A stretch of 64,000 bases of DNA from contig NZ_MOMB01000053.1 of NCBI RefSeq assembly GCF_002752165.1, positions 24,275-88,274 of the forward strand. Reading direction: 5' to 3'. The position numbers and the translations under genes were made by a program. The notes beneath the pieces were generated by a model. The model searched no databases. It saw only the letters and a list, made by a program, of their open reading frames with translations, and was not told where the DNA came from. This stretch comes from Erwinia sp. OLFS4. Lineage in GTDB: Bacteria > Pseudomonadota > Gammaproteobacteria > Enterobacterales > Enterobacteriaceae. Each line of letters opens with the position of its first letter. The first letter of the stretch is position 1. Shown one piece after another: positions 29,177 to 39,472 of this stretch.

Positions 29177-30130
29177 ATGTATACAAAGATTCTTGGTACG
29201 GGCAGTTATTTGCCCGCACAGGTGCGTACTAACGCCGATCTGGAAAAAATGGTGGATACCTCGGATGAGTGGATAGTTACGCGCACCGGTATTCGTGAAC
29301 GGCGCGTTGCTGCTGCTGACGAAACGGTTGCCTCTATGGGCACCCAGGCGGCGAAGAACGCACTGGAAATGGCCGGCATCAGGAAAGAAGATATCGGATT
29401 AATCATTGTTGCGACCACTTCGTCCAGCCATGCCTTTCCCAGTTCGGCCTGTATTATCCAGCAACAGCTGGAAATTAATGACTGCGCGGCATTTGATATT
29501 GCAGCGGCTTGTGCCGGTTTTACCTACGCCCTGAGCATTGCCGATCAGTATGTTAAAAATGGCGCGCTGAAATATGCCTTAGTTATAGGTTCTGATGCGC
29601 TGGTGCGCACACTGAATCCTGAAGATCGCGGTACCGTCATTTTGTTTGGTGATGGTGCCGGTGCCGTGGTGCTGGGCGCCAGTGAGGCGCCAGGAATTAT
29701 TTCAACGCACCTGCATGCTGATGGCCGTTATGGCCAGTTGCTGACGCTGCCTTATCCGTCACGCGACCCGCAGGCAGAAGCAACCTGGCTGACCATGTCC
29801 GGCAACGAAGTGTTTAAAGTTGCGGTCACTGAACTGGCACATATTGTTGAAGAAACGCTCAGTGCCAACCAGCTGGATCGCAGTGAACTTGACTGGCTGG
29901 TGCCGCATCAGGCTAATCTGCGGATTATCAGCGCGACGGCGAAAAAACTTGGCATGGGTATGGACAAAGTGGTGGTGACGCTTGACCGTCATGGCAACAC
30001 CTCGGCCGCCTCAGTTCCCGCTGCGCTGGATGAAGCGGTCCGTGACGGACGTATTCAGCGTGGTCAGTTAATTTTGCTGGAAGCCTTTGGCGGCGGATTT
30101 ACCTGGGGTTCCGCGCTGGTTCGTTTTTAA
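29177..30130 (+). CDS. fabH: 3-oxoacyl-ACP synthase III
   Basis: 317 residues from [13 protein letters not shown], exactly the E. coli length; the GTG two codons upstream is not needed. The Cys-His-Asn triad is in AAACAGFTY (Cys112), PHQANLR (His244) and HGNTSAAS (Asn274), and the typical ending is [16 protein letters not shown]. It condenses acetyl-CoA with malonyl-ACP to start fatty acid synthesis. It follows plsX after 6 bases. Confidence 0.97.
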   Translation: MYTKILGTGSYLPAQVRTNADLEKMVDTSDEWIVTRTGIRERRVAAADETVASMGTQAAKNALEMAGIRKEDIGLIIVATTSSSHAFPSSACIIQQQLEINDCAAFDIAAACAGFTYALSIADQYVKNGALKYALVIGSDALVRTLNPEDRGTVILFGDGAGAVVLGASEAPGIISTHLHADGRYGQLLTLPYPSRDPQAEATWLTMSGNEVFKVAVTELAHIVEETLSANQLDRSELDWLVPHQANLRIISATAKKLGMGMDKVVVTLDRHGNTSAASVPAALDEAVRDGRIQRGQLILLEAFGGGFTWGSALVRF

Positions 30131-30145
30131 TAACAGGAAAAAATG

Positions 30146-31075
30146 ATGACGCAATTGGCAATGGTTTTTCCCGGTCAGGGATCGCAGACGGTTGGCATGC
30201 TGGCAGAACTGGCGGCGGCATTCCCGCTGGTTGAGGAGACATTTCGTGAAGCTTCGGCCGTGCTGGATTATGATCTCTGGCAGCTGGTGCAGCAGGGGCC
30301 GGCAGAAGCGCTAAACAAAACCTGGCAAACTCAGCCGGCGTTGCTGGCGGCCTCAGTTGCGGTTTTTCGCCTTTGGCAGCAGCAAAATGGGCCACAGCCA
30401 GCACTGCTGGCAGGCCACAGTCTCGGCGAGTATTCCGCGCTGGTTTGTGCCGGCGTGATGCGCTTTACCGACGCGGTTAAACTGGTGGAATTGCGTGGCC
30501 AGCTGATGCAGCAAGCGGTGCCAGAGGGCACGGGGGCGATGCAGGCTATTATCGGCCTGGATGATGCGGCTATTGCTCAAGCCTGTGAAGCCTCTGCGCA
30601 AGGAGAGGTGGTTGCGCCGGTCAATTTTAATTCCCCCGGTCAGGTGGTGATTGCCGGAAATAAAGATGCCGTGGAACGTGCCGGTGCCGCCTGCAAAGCC
30701 GCCGGCGCCAAGCGCGCGCTGCCGTTACCAGTCAGTGTGCCTTCACACTGTGCGCTGATGAAGCCGGCAGCAGAACAGCTGGCGCTGGCGCTGGAAAAAA
30801 TTTCCTTTAGTACCCCGGTTTTTCCGGTGGTAAATAATGTTGATGTAAAATGTGAAACTGACGCTGATGCTATTCGCGATGCGCTGGTTCGTCAGCTCTA
30901 TAATCCGGTTCGCTGGACCGAAAGCGTGGAATTTATGGCCGCTCAGGGCGTGACATCGCTGCTGGAAATCGGGCCGGGAAAAGTGCTTACCGGACTGACC
31001 AAACGTATTGATAACACCCTGAATGCGTCAGCCGTGAATGACCCGGCAACGTTAACCGCAGCGCTTGAACAATAA
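30146..31075 (+). CDS. fabD: Malonyl-CoA:ACP transacylase
   Basis: 309 residues from the second of two adjacent ATGs, which gives the E. coli length and better spacing from AGGA. The nucleophile Ser92 is in GHSLGEYSALV, the catalytic His201 in VPSHCALM, with the N-terminal oxyanion motif FPGQGSQ. It loads malonyl groups on ACP. It lies between fabH and fabG in a tight operon. Confidence 0.97.
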   Translation: MTQLAMVFPGQGSQTVGMLAELAAAFPLVEETFREASAVLDYDLWQLVQQGPAEALNKTWQTQPALLAASVAVFRLWQQQNGPQPALLAGHSLGEYSALVCAGVMRFTDAVKLVELRGQLMQQAVPEGTGAMQAIIGLDDAAIAQACEASAQGEVVAPVNFNSPGQVVIAGNKDAVERAGAACKAAGAKRALPLPVSVPSHCALMKPAAEQLALALEKISFSTPVFPVVNNVDVKCETDADAIRDALVRQLYNPVRWTESVEFMAAQGVTSLLEIGPGKVLTGLTKRIDNTLNASAVNDPATLTAALEQ

Positions 31076-31088
31076 CACGAGGAAAACC

Positions 31089-31823
31089 ATGAGTTTTGAT
31101 GGGAAGATAGCCCTGGTGACCGGTGCCAGTCGCGGTATCGGTCGGGCGATTGCTGAAACGCTGGTTTCACGTGGTGCCAGAGTTATTGGCACCGCCACCA
31201 GTGAAAAGGGCGCCAGCGCCATTGATGATTATCTGGGCAATAACGGTATGGGTCTGGCACTTGACGTGACCGATGCCGCCTCAATTGACAGCGCGCTGGA
31301 AAAAATTCGCGCTGAGTTTGGCGAAGTGGACATTTTAGTTAATAATGCAGGCATCACCCGTGACAATCTTCTCATGCGCATGAAAGATGACGAGTGGCAG
31401 GATATCCTCAACACCAATCTGACATCGGTGTTCCGTCTCTCCAAGGCGGTGATGCGTGCCATGATGAAGAAACGTACGGGCCGGATTATTACCATCGGTT
31501 CGGTTGTCGGCACAATGGGCAACGCGGGCCAGGCAAATTACGCTGCAGCAAAGGCGGGATTGATCGGGTTCAGTAAATCCCTGGCGCGTGAAGTGGCGTC
31601 ACGGGGCATTACTGTTAACGTCGTGGCTCCGGGGTTTATTGAAACGGATATGACACGAGCATTGAATGAAGACCAACGGGCCGGCATTCTGGCCGGGGTT
31701 CCGGCGGGTCGTCTGGGCGACCCACAGGAAATTGCCAGTGCCGTTGCATTTTTAGCTTCTGACGAGGCGGCGTACATTACCGGTGAGACGCTTCACGTCA
31801 ATGGCGGAATGTATATGGTCTGA
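31089..31823 (+). CDS. fabG: 3-oxoacyl-ACP reductase
   Basis: 244 residues from MSFDGKIALVTGASRGIGRA, as in E. coli. The start at 31065 would overlap fabD and lacks family match. Short-chain dehydrogenase with TGASRGIG for NADPH, NNAG, the Ser138-Tyr151-Lys155 set (GSVVG, YAAAKAG), and a GGMYMV end. It performs the first reduction in the elongation cycle. AGGAAAACC precedes the ATG. Confidence 0.97.
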   Translation: MSFDGKIALVTGASRGIGRAIAETLVSRGARVIGTATSEKGASAIDDYLGNNGMGLALDVTDAASIDSALEKIRAEFGEVDILVNNAGITRDNLLMRMKDDEWQDILNTNLTSVFRLSKAVMRAMMKKRTGRIITIGSVVGTMGNAGQANYAAAKAGLIGFSKSLAREVASRGITVNVVAPGFIETDMTRALNEDQRAGILAGVPAGRLGDPQEIASAVAFLASDEAAYITGETLHVNGGMYMV

Positions 31824-31977
31824 TAATCACGAAATCTATTTGCGTTATTTGGGGTGATTCACGCAAAATAACGTCAAATCGTGGTTAGACCAGCCGGGAT
31901 TTAGTTGCATCTTTTTCAACTTTTTATACACTACGAAAACCATCGCGAAAGCGAGTTTTGATAGGAAATTTAATAGT

Positions 31978-32217
31978 ATGAGCGACATCGAACAACGCGT
32001 TAAGAAAATCATTGCCGAGCAGCTGGGTGTGAAAGAAGAAGAAGTGATTAACAGTGCTTCTTTCGTAGAAGATCTGGGTGCTGATTCTCTTGACACTGTT
32101 GAGCTGGTTATGGCTCTGGAAGAAGAGTTTGATACTGAGATTCCGGACGAAGAAGCAGAGAAGATCACTGACGTTCAGAAAGCGATAGATTACATCAACG
32201 CACATAAGACTAACTAA
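31978..32217 (+). CDS. acpP: Acyl carrier protein
   Basis: 79 residues, one more than E. coli. The phosphopantetheine attachment Ser is in [18 protein letters not shown], and the acidic helix II that docks partner enzymes is intact. It carries the growing acyl chain for all fab enzymes around it. The 154-base gap upstream contains a T-rich run ending in TATACA, where its own promoter probably lies, and an intrinsic terminator follows. Confidence 0.98.
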   Translation: MSDIEQRVKKIIAEQLGVKEEEVINSASFVEDLGADSLDTVELVMALEEEFDTEIPDEEAEKITDVQKAIDYINAHKTN

Positions 32218-32227
32218 GTGAACTTCC

Positions 32228-32255
32228 CAGGCGGTCAGTTGACCGCCTGAGTTTT
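32228..32255 (+). terminator. Terminator after acpP
   Basis: CAGGCGGTCA and TGACCGCCTG form a perfect 10-bp stem with a 2-base centre, followed by a short GAGTTTT. The short T-run suggests partial termination, allowing some read-through to fabF. Confidence 0.75.
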
Positions 32256-32303
32256 ATGCAGCGTCCCATATTATTCTAAGTTTACCCTCCCTGGAGGACG
32301 AAC

Positions 32304-33545
32304 GTGTCTAAGCGTCGTGTAGTTGTGACCGGTCTGGGCATGTTGTCTCCTGTCGGCAATACCGTAGAGTCAACCTGGAGTGCTCTCCTTGCCGGACAGA
32401 GTGGCATCGGCCCGATCGACCATTTTGATACCAGTACTTACGCAACGCGTTTTGCAGGTCTGGTGAAAGATTTTAATTGTGATGACATTATCTCGCGCAA
32501 AGATCAGCGCAAGATGGATGCATTCATTCAATATGGGGTTGTTGCAGGCGTTCAGGCCATGCAGGATTCTGGCCTGGCTGTCACCGATGAAAATGCCAGC
32601 CGTATTGGGGCCGCAATTGGTTCTGGTATTGGCGGACTTGGTCTGATTGAAGAAAACCACAGTTCGCTGGTTAACGGCGGTCCGCGGAAAATCAGCCCGT
32701 TTTTTGTGCCTTCTACCATTGTTAATATGGTCGCAGGCCATTTAACGATTATGTACGGCCTGAAAGGACCGAGCATTTCTATTGCGACCGCCTGTACTAC
32801 CGGCGTGCATAATATTGGCCATGCGGCGCGCATCATTGCTTACAATGATGCCGATGTGATGCTGGCCGGTGGTGCGGAAAAAGCCAGTACGCCTCTGGGT
32901 GTCGGCGGATTTGGTGCCGCGCGGGCGCTCTCTACCCGCAATGAAGATCCGCAGGCTGCCAGCCGGCCGTGGGATAAAGATCGTGATGGCTTTGTCCTGG
33001 GTGATGGTGCCGGTATTCTGGTACTGGAAGAGTATGAACACGCCAAAAAACGCGGCGCAAAAATTTACGCGGAGGTGGTTGGTTTTGGCATGAGCAGCGA
33101 TGCGTATCATATGACCTCTCCGCCGGATGATGGTGCAGGTGCCGCGCTGGCCATGGTCAATGCCATTCGTGATGCGCAAATTAACCCTGAACAGATCGGT
33201 TATATCAACGCTCATGGGACTTCAACACCTGCCGGCGATATCGCCGAAGCTCAGGCCGTGAAGTCGGTGTTTGGCAATGCGGCCGGTCAGGTGATGGTCA
33301 GCTCAACGAAATCGATGACCGGGCATTTGCTTGGCGCGGCGGGAGCAATAGAAGCGATTTATTCGATTCTGGCGCTGCGCGATCGGGTCATTCCGCCCAC
33401 CATCAATCTGGATAACCCGGATGAGGGATGCGATCTGGATTTTGTACCCCATACCGCCCGTCAGGTAAACGCGCTGGATTACACGCTGTGTAACTCTTTC
33501 GGCTTTGGCGGTACCAACGGTTCGCTGATTTTCCGGCGTATTTAA
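32304..33545 (+). CDS. fabF: 3-oxoacyl-ACP synthase II
   Basis: 413 residues, the E. coli length. The condensing-enzyme triad is in [10 protein letters not shown] (Cys near 164), [11 protein letters not shown] (His near 304) and [13 protein letters not shown] (His near 341). It elongates acyl-ACP and in E. coli controls the thermal change in cis-vaccenate. GGAGG ribosome-binding site. Confidence 0.97.
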   Translation: MSKRRVVVTGLGMLSPVGNTVESTWSALLAGQSGIGPIDHFDTSTYATRFAGLVKDFNCDDIISRKDQRKMDAFIQYGVVAGVQAMQDSGLAVTDENASRIGAAIGSGIGGLGLIEENHSSLVNGGPRKISPFFVPSTIVNMVAGHLTIMYGLKGPSISIATACTTGVHNIGHAARIIAYNDADVMLAGGAEKASTPLGVGGFGAARALSTRNEDPQAASRPWDKDRDGFVLGDGAGILVLEEYEHAKKRGAKIYAEVVGFGMSSDAYHMTSPPDDGAGAALAMVNAIRDAQINPEQIGYINAHGTSTPAGDIAEAQAVKSVFGNAAGQVMVSSTKSMTGHLLGAAGAIEAIYSILALRDRVIPPTINLDNPDEGCDLDFVPHTARQVNALDYTLCNSFGFGGTNGSLIFRRI

Positions 33546-33576
33546 CCGTGAGTATTGCCTCAGGCGCACAAATCAG

Positions 33577-33597
33577 GGCCCGCAATGCGGGCCTTTT
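33577..33597 (+). terminator. Intrinsic terminator of fabF
   Basis: GGCCCGC and GCGGGCC form a 7-bp stem with loop AAT, followed by TTTT. It ends the fab operon before pabC. Confidence 0.82.
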
Positions 33598-33685
33598 CAC
33601 ATACTGAATAATCCTTATTTGCTAGAGGTGATTCCTGTCGCTGTGACAGGTACTCTTACATCAACGCGACAAAACGGGAAAACCA

Positions 33686-34495
33686 GTGATACTGATCAAC
33701 GGGATTGCACAGCATCAGCTTGCCGCCAGCGACCGTGGCCTGCAGTTTGGCGATGGCTGTTTTACCACCGCCCGGGTCCGCCATGGCCGCGTGATCTGGC
33801 AGCCCGCACACCTGGCCCGTCTTAAGGAAGCCTGTCAGCGGTTGATAATTGCTTTTGAACAATGGCCGGCGCTTGACAGGGAGATGCAAACCCTCGCCGC
33901 GCAGCACGATGAAGCCGTGCTGAAGGTGGTTATTACCCGCGGCAGCGGAGGCAGGGGCTACAGCCCTGCCGGCTGTGGTGATGCCACGCGAATTGTTCGC
34001 TGTTCCGCCTATCCTGAGCATTATGCCGCTCTGCGCGAGAAGGGGGTGCGACTGATGCAGGTGAAGACCCCCTTAGGCCTGAATCCGCTGCTGGCAGGTT
34101 TGAAACATCTTAATCGCCTTGAGCAGGTACTGATTCGCAACGAACTTGATGCCAGTACGGCAGACGAAGCGCTGGTGCTTGACACTCAAGGGTGGCTGGT
34201 GGAATGCTGTGCCGCTAACCTGTTCTGGCGCAAGGGGAAACAACTGTTTACCCCGGATTTAACCCGCTGTGGTGTGGCCGGTCTGGCCCGCCATCGTCTG
34301 ATCCAACAGGCAAAAACACTGGGCTGGACGGTGGCCTGCGTGCGCGAGACTCCGGCGGTATTGCGTGATGCCGACGAAGTTTTGATTTGTAATGCGTTGA
34401 TGCCGCTGCTGCCGGTTTATCAGGCTGAGACATACCGTTATTCGTCTCGTGAATTTTATCATCAGCTAACGGCAAACCATGACGAATGGAAATAA
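33686..34495 (+). CDS. pabC: 4-amino-4-deoxychorismate lyase
   Basis: 269 residues, as in E. coli. A fold-type IV PLP enzyme: the cofactor Lys is in [15 protein letters not shown], and [10 protein letters not shown] and the later ECCAANLFW are family marks. It releases pyruvate from aminodeoxychorismate to give p-aminobenzoate for folate. It is followed by mltG with a single base between stop and ATG. Confidence 0.94.
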   Translation: MILINGIAQHQLAASDRGLQFGDGCFTTARVRHGRVIWQPAHLARLKEACQRLIIAFEQWPALDREMQTLAAQHDEAVLKVVITRGSGGRGYSPAGCGDATRIVRCSAYPEHYAALREKGVRLMQVKTPLGLNPLLAGLKHLNRLEQVLIRNELDASTADEALVLDTQGWLVECCAANLFWRKGKQLFTPDLTRCGVAGLARHRLIQQAKTLGWTVACVRETPAVLRDADEVLICNALMPLLPVYQAETYRYSSREFYHQLTANHDEWK

Positions 34496-34496
34496 T

Positions 34497-35513
34497 ATGA
34501 AAAAAAAACGCAGGTTACTTTGCAGCGTGCTGGTGGTGTTGATCATCGCCGCCGCAGGCGTTTACTGGAAGGTGAAACAGTTTGCCGCTTCCCGGCTGAA
34601 ACTCAGCCAGGAATTGATTTTTACTTTGCCCGCCGGCACCGGCCGCGTCGGACTGGAAGCGTTACTGGTACAACAAAACGTGATTGATTCCGGACTCTGG
34701 TTTGACCTGCTGTTAAAGAGCGAACCGGCGCTGGCAAAATTTAAAGCCGGTACCTATCGCTTTCAGCCAACCATGACGGTGAGGCAGATGCTGGCATTGC
34801 TGGCCAGTGGCAAAGAGGCCCAGTTTCCACTGCGATTTGTCGAGGGCTCCCGTCTGAGCGAATGGTTGCAGCAGCTGCGTTCGGCGCCCTATATTAAGCA
34901 TACCCTGAGTGAGGATAATGCCGCAGCGGTTGAAAAAGCACTCGATCTGAAAAATGGTGCAGAAGGCTGGTTTTATCCGGATACCTATGCCTACACAGCC
35001 AATACCAGCGATGTAGCAATCCTTAAACGTGCCAATGCGCGCATGAAGCAGATAGTAGAACCGCTATGGCAAACGCGCAGTGAAGGGTTGCCCTATGCCG
35101 ATCCTACCGCCATGATCACCATGGCATCGATTGTGGAAAAAGAGACGGCAATACCGGCAGAACGTACCCGGGTGGCTTCGGTCTTTATTAACAGATTACG
35201 TCTGGGGATGCGGCTGCAAACCGATCCGACGGTGATTTACGGTATGGGTGATAACTATAAAGGCATGCTGACGCGCGCCGATCTTGAAACGCCAGGCCCT
35301 TACAATACTTATACGATTACCGGTTTGCCACCGGGACCAATAGCTATGCCCGGTAAAGCCTCGCTGGAGGCCGCAGCACACCCGGACAAAACGGATTTTC
35401 TCTATTTTGTCGCTGACGGTAAAGGTGGCCATACTTTTACCACTAATCTGGTCAGTCATAACCGTGCGGTAGCAGCCTGGCGACAAATAGAAAAGGAAAA
35501 GCATGAAAAGTAA
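34497..35513 (+). CDS. mltG: Endolytic murein transglycosylase MltG
   Basis: 338 residues from [23 protein letters not shown], close to the 340 of E. coli YceG. One N-terminal membrane helix anchors a periplasmic LysM-like and YceG domain. The catalytic Glu is in [15 protein letters not shown], and conserved [15 protein letters not shown] and [18 protein letters not shown] follow. It cuts nascent glycan strands and ends their elongation. Its end overlaps tmk by 11 bases. Confidence 0.95.
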   Translation: MKKKRRLLCSVLVVLIIAAAGVYWKVKQFAASRLKLSQELIFTLPAGTGRVGLEALLVQQNVIDSGLWFDLLLKSEPALAKFKAGTYRFQPTMTVRQMLALLASGKEAQFPLRFVEGSRLSEWLQQLRSAPYIKHTLSEDNAAAVEKALDLKNGAEGWFYPDTYAYTANTSDVAILKRANARMKQIVEPLWQTRSEGLPYADPTAMITMASIVEKETAIPAERTRVASVFINRLRLGMRLQTDPTVIYGMGDNYKGMLTRADLETPGPYNTYTITGLPPGPIAMPGKASLEAAAHPDKTDFLYFVADGKGGHTFTTNLVSHNRAVAAWRQIEKEKHEK

Positions 35514-36135
35514 GTTTATTGTCATTGAAGGGCTGGAAGGTGCAGGCAAAACGACTGCACGTGATGCGCTGGTAGCCGGACTGCAACAGCAGGGTATTCG
35601 CGATATCGTGTTTACCCGTGAACCCGGCGGTACACCGCTGGCGGAAAAGCTACGCGAGCTGATTAAGCAGGGTGTCGATGGTGAAGTAATAACTGACCAG
35701 GCGGAGCTGCTGATGCTCTATGCTGCCCGTGTTCAGCTGGTGGAAAATGTCATTAAACCTGCGCTGGCACGCGGTAGCTGGGTAATTGGCGATCGCCATG
35801 ACCTTTCTTCACAGGCCTATCAGGGCGGGGGACGTGGCCTGGATACCACTCTGATGACAACCTTGCGCCAGGCTGTTCTGGGGGATTTTACCCCGGACCT
35901 TACACTCTATCTGGACGTTCTGCCTGAAACCGGCCTGCAGCGCGCCAGGGCGCGCGGTGCGCTTGACCGGATAGAACAGGAGTCACTTAACTTTTTTCAC
36001 CGCACCCGAGAGCGCTATCTGGCGCTGGCCGCAGCGGATAGCCGTATCATTACCATTAATGCAATGCAGCCACTGGATGTGGTGAGTGCTGAGATTCGTC
36101 ATACCCTGACAAACTGGCTCAGGAAACAATCATGA
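35503..36135 (+). CDS. tmk: Thymidylate kinase
   Basis: 210 residues, against 213 in E. coli. The P-loop GLEGAGKTT is at residues 9-17, the DR-type motif is [15 protein letters not shown], and [16 protein letters not shown] is the substrate region. It phosphorylates dTMP to dTDP. Overlapping ends with mltG and holB show a tightly packed operon. Confidence 0.97.
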   Translation: MKSKFIVIEGLEGAGKTTARDALVAGLQQQGIRDIVFTREPGGTPLAEKLRELIKQGVDGEVITDQAELLMLYAARVQLVENVIKPALARGSWVIGDRHDLSSQAYQGGGRGLDTTLMTTLRQAVLGDFTPDLTLYLDVLPETGLQRARARGALDRIEQESLNFFHRTRERYLALAAADSRIITINAMQPLDVVSAEIRHTLTNWLRKQS

Positions 36136-37130
36136 ACTGGTATCCCTGGCTGACGGCCCCATACCGACAGCTGGTTGAACAGCACCAGCAGGGACGGGCA
36201 CATCATGCGTTGCTGATACAGGCACAACCAGGTATGGGGGACGCATCGCTGGTCTGGGGGCTGAGCCGCTGGCTGATGTGCCAGCAGCGTGACGGTCTGA
36301 AGAGCTGCGGCCATTGTCACAGCTGCCAGCTTATGCAGGCGATGACCCATCCCGACTGGTACCGGCTTGAAGCAGAACCGGGTAAAAGCGCGCTGGGAAT
36401 TGATGCCGTGCGTCAGGTGACAGAAAAACTTTACCACCGCGCACAGCAAGGCGGGGAAAAAATAGTCTGGCTTCCCGCTGCCGGCCAGCTGACAGAAGCG
36501 GCCGCCAATGCTTTGCTAAAAACGCTGGAAGAACCGCCGGACAGTACCTGGTTTATCCTGTGCAGTCACCAGCCAGGACGGCTACTGGCAACGCTGCGCA
36601 GCCGCTGTATCAGCTGGCATCTGGCGCCGCCGGAAGAGACTTTCAGTCAGCAGTGGTTGCACAGTCAGACGCAAAAAAGTGCGGAGGAAATCATTACTGC
36701 GCTGCGGCTGAGCAGCGGCGCACCGGTCGCCGCACTCGGGCTGCTGGACGACAAGCGCTGGGCGGCGCGTCACGCGCTATGTCAGGGGCTGCCTGGCGCA
36801 TTGTCTGAGGATATGTTAAGCCTGCTGCCCCTGCTCAATCATGATGACGTTGCTGAACGTCTCGGCTGGCTGTGTACGCTGCTGCTCGACGCGCTGAAAT
36901 GGCAGCAAAATGGTGCCCTGTCGCTGGCAAATATTGACAGCCAGACGCTGGTAAGTCAGATTGCCAGCCGTTTACCGGCCAGGGTGCTCGATGAAAGCCT
37001 GCGTCAGTGGATGCACTGTCGTGAACAGCTGCTAACGGTAGCGGCCGTTAATCGTGAATTACTGCTGACCGATTGCTTATTACGCTGGGAAAAGCTTCTG
37101 GCTGCCAGCCCGTTACAGGAAAACGGATAA
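36132..37130 (+). CDS. holB: DNA polymerase III delta-prime subunit
   Basis: 332 residues, against 334 in E. coli. Zinc-binding cysteines are in [10 protein letters not shown] plus an upstream Cys; LLKTLEEPP and [16 protein letters not shown] are the sensor and SRC motif of clamp-loader subunits. As in E. coli there is no working P-loop. It is part of the tau/gamma-delta-delta' clamp loader. ATG overlaps the tmk stop. Confidence 0.96.
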   Translation: MNWYPWLTAPYRQLVEQHQQGRAHHALLIQAQPGMGDASLVWGLSRWLMCQQRDGLKSCGHCHSCQLMQAMTHPDWYRLEAEPGKSALGIDAVRQVTEKLYHRAQQGGEKIVWLPAAGQLTEAAANALLKTLEEPPDSTWFILCSHQPGRLLATLRSRCISWHLAPPEETFSQQWLHSQTQKSAEEIITALRLSSGAPVAALGLLDDKRWAARHALCQGLPGALSEDMLSLLPLLNHDDVAERLGWLCTLLLDALKWQQNGALSLANIDSQTLVSQIASRLPARVLDESLRQWMHCREQLLTVAAVNRELLLTDCLLRWEKLLAASPLQENG

Positions 37131-37927
37131 TGTTTATTGTTGACTCCCATTGCCACCTTGATGGCCTGGATTATCAGAATTTACACCGCGACATTGATGA
37201 TGTACTGGCGAAAGCCGCCGCGCGTGACGTGCGGTTTTGTCTGGCGGTGGCCACCACCTTACCCGGTTACCAGGCGATGGTTGCACAAATTGGTGAACGC
37301 GATAACGTTGCCTTCTCCTGCGGTGTCCACCCGCTTAATCAACAGGATGAATGGGATTTCAGTGAACTTCATCGTCTGGCGGCAGATAAACGGGTGGTTG
37401 CGCTCGGTGAGACCGGGCTGGATTATTATTATCACCCGGAAACCCGTCCGCGTCAGCAGGCCGCCTTTCGCGAACATATTCGGGTTGGACGCCAGTTAAA
37501 CAAACCGGTGATTGTACATACGCGCGACGCGCGCGAAGATACGCTGGCGTTGTTGCGTGAAGAGCAGGCGCAGGAGTGCGGTGGTGTGCTGCACTGTTTC
37601 ACCGAAGACCGGCAGACCGCAGAACAGCTGCTTGATTTAGGTTTTTATATTTCTTTTTCCGGCATTGTCACATTTCGCAATGCTGAGGCACTGCGTGATG
37701 TTGTCCGCTATGTGCCGCTGGAACGTATGCTGGTTGAAACTGATTCCCCCTATCTGGCCCCCGTGCCACATCGGGGTAAACAAAATCAGCCGGCCTATAC
37801 CCGTGATGTTGCTGAATATCTGGCGGTGCTGAAAGGCGTCACGCTGGCGCAGCTGGCCGAGGTTACCACCGCGAATTTTTGCCGCTTATTTCACATTGCT
37901 CCGCAAAAGCTGGCTACGGCGCAATGA
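37130..37927 (+). CDS. ycfH: TatD-family metal-dependent hydrolase YcfH
   Basis: 265 residues from [15 protein letters not shown], with the ATG overlapping the holB TAA; this is the E. coli length. TatD metal ligands are in DSHCHLD, LGETGLDYYYH, VIVHTRDA, LHCFTED and ETDSPYLAP. TatD proteins are metal-dependent DNases or hydrolases; the role of YcfH is not settled. In E. coli ptsG is the next gene; it is absent here. Confidence 0.93.
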   Translation: MFIVDSHCHLDGLDYQNLHRDIDDVLAKAAARDVRFCLAVATTLPGYQAMVAQIGERDNVAFSCGVHPLNQQDEWDFSELHRLAADKRVVALGETGLDYYYHPETRPRQQAAFREHIRVGRQLNKPVIVHTRDAREDTLALLREEQAQECGGVLHCFTEDRQTAEQLLDLGFYISFSGIVTFRNAEALRDVVRYVPLERMLVETDSPYLAPVPHRGKQNQPAYTRDVAEYLAVLKGVTLAQLAEVTTANFCRLFHIAPQKLATAQ

Positions 37928-38071
37928 GAGAAACAGATCAGTGTTACCCTCTAATACTGATTGCCCGCTATGCTAAACCGGTGTGTAGGGCGGTGAAACC
38001 TGCTTAGCGTACGTAAGCCGCGCTTTTAGTTTGAAAGTAAACAGGTTTTCCGCTCATACTGACAAAATGAA

Positions 38072-38099
38072 TTGGCAGGCGTATTGTAAAAATTATCCT
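38072..38099 (+). promoter_or_regulatory. Probable promoter of hinT
   Basis: TTGGCA (38072-38077), a 16-bp spacer, and TATCCT (38094-38099), 20 bases before the hinT ATG. AAGGA lies between them and the start codon. Confidence 0.5.
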
Positions 38100-38118
38100 A
38101 TCGCTAAGGACGTGCATC

Positions 38119-38469
38119 ATGGCTGAAGAAACCATTTTTAGTAAAATAATTCGTCGCGAAATTCCGGCCGATATTGTCTATCAGGACGAGCTTGTCACCG
38201 CTTTCCGCGATATTTCACCGAAAGCACCTAGCCATATTTTAATTATTCCCAACGTGGTCATCGCTACCAGCAACGATGTGTTACCCGAACACGAGGCCGC
38301 GCTGGGACGGTTATTTAGCGTTGCGGCGAAAATTGCCCGTCAGGAAGGGATTGCGCAACAAGGCTACCGGCTGATTGTCAACTGCAATGAGCATGGCGGT
38401 CAGGAGGTTTATCATCTTCATATGCATCTGGTGGGTGGACGCCCGCTGGGACCTATGCTGGCCCGTTAA
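38119..38469 (+). CDS. hinT: Purine nucleoside phosphoramidase HinT
   Basis: 116 residues, near the 119 of E. coli. The histidine triad reads HLHMHL inside [12 protein letters not shown], and the N-terminal part [20 protein letters not shown] is typical. It hydrolyses AMP-lysine and related phosphoramidates. It starts the hinT-ycfL-lpoB-thiK-nagZ-ycfP block. Confidence 0.96.
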   Translation: MAEETIFSKIIRREIPADIVYQDELVTAFRDISPKAPSHILIIPNVVIATSNDVLPEHEAALGRLFSVAAKIARQEGIAQQGYRLIVNCNEHGGQEVYHLHMHLVGGRPLGPMLAR

Positions 38470-38486
38470 TCCGGAGTGGAACGATA

Positions 38487-38852
38487 ATGCGTCAGGCCTG
38501 GCTTATTCTGATGATACTGCTGCTTGCGGCTTGTAGTCGCGATCGGACAGTGATTAATACGTCACAATCGCTGGTGATGGAATCAGCGGTGCTGTCTGCA
38601 GGAATTACCACCACGCAGCCAGTTATTGCTGAAAGTAACGGTCAGCAACGGGCATCGGCGACGCTCTATAATGAGCAGGAGCATGCGGTGAGGATTAATT
38701 ACCGTTTTTACTGGTATGACGATCGCGGTCTGCAGATACTGCCTTTCGAGAAAGCGCGCGCAATTACGGTACCCGCACATAGTAAAGCTGGCATAGCGTC
38801 TCTGACCGGCAACCTGACGGCGAGTAAGGTCAGACTTTATCTTTATCTTTAA
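38487..38852 (+). CDS. ycfL: DUF1425 lipoprotein YcfL
   Basis: 121 residues, against 125 in E. coli. Lipoprotein signal MRQAWLILMILLLAAC, then a small beta-rich domain (RINYRFYWYDDRGLQI). The function is unknown. It lies between hinT and lpoB as in E. coli, with 11 bases to lpoB. Confidence 0.88.
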   Translation: MRQAWLILMILLLAACSRDRTVINTSQSLVMESAVLSAGITTTQPVIAESNGQQRASATLYNEQEHAVRINYRFYWYDDRGLQILPFEKARAITVPAHSKAGIASLTGNLTASKVRLYLYL

Positions 38853-38863
38853 GGGGAGAAGGT

Positions 38864-39472
38864 GTGGAAAAGCGTATAACCAGATTGGCGGGATTGCTGG
38901 CGCTGTCTCTGCTGCTCAGTGGCTGTATTGTTCAGCAAAAACCGGCGCCCGTTGAACCCACGCAACCGGTACACCCGGTACAACCGCCGGTAACGGCACC
39001 GCAGGAACCGGTTGAACCACCGCAGCCGCCTGAGACCGTCCCCCAGCCGCCTAAATTGCAATCGCTTAACTGGGATGCCAGCGTCAGGCCGCTGGTGGCA
39101 AAAATGCTGCGAACTGAAGGGGTTACGCCTGGCAGCGTTCTGCTGGTTGCCGGGGTGCGTAACAATACTAACGGCAGCATTCAGTCAGCAAAAGTAACCA
39201 GTGCGGTGAGTGCTGCGCTGAGCGATCAGAAACTATTTACGCTGGTATCGGCGCCGCAGCTGGAAGCCGCGCGGCAGAGTCTTGGGTTGTCAGCTGAAGA
39301 CAGCCTGTCTACCCGCAGTAAAGCCATTGGTATCGCCCGGGCCGCCAGCGCCCAGTATGTGCTTTATACTAGCGTCAACGGTGATGTCAAAAGCCCGACG
39401 GTGCAAATGATGTTAATGCTGGTACAAAGCGGTGAAATTATCTGGTCCGGTAACGGCGTTGTACAGAACTGA
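38864..39472 (+). CDS. lpoB: Outer-membrane lipoprotein LpoB, activator of PBP1b
   Basis: 202 residues with a GTG start; GGGGAGAAGG lies just upstream. Lipobox LLLSGC, then a long Pro-rich linker (about residues 26-64) that spans the periplasm, then the globular domain with VLLVAGVRNNTNGSI and STRSKAIGIARAASAQYVLY. It stimulates the glycosyltransferase of PBP1b from the outer membrane. The linker is somewhat shorter than in E. coli (213 residues in total). Confidence 0.93.
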   Translation: MEKRITRLAGLLALSLLLSGCIVQQKPAPVEPTQPVHPVQPPVTAPQEPVEPPQPPETVPQPPKLQSLNWDASVRPLVAKMLRTEGVTPGSVLLVAGVRNNTNGSIQSAKVTSAVSAALSDQKLFTLVSAPQLEAARQSLGLSAEDSLSTRSKAIGIARAASAQYVLYTSVNGDVKSPTVQMMLMLVQSGEIIWSGNGVVQN

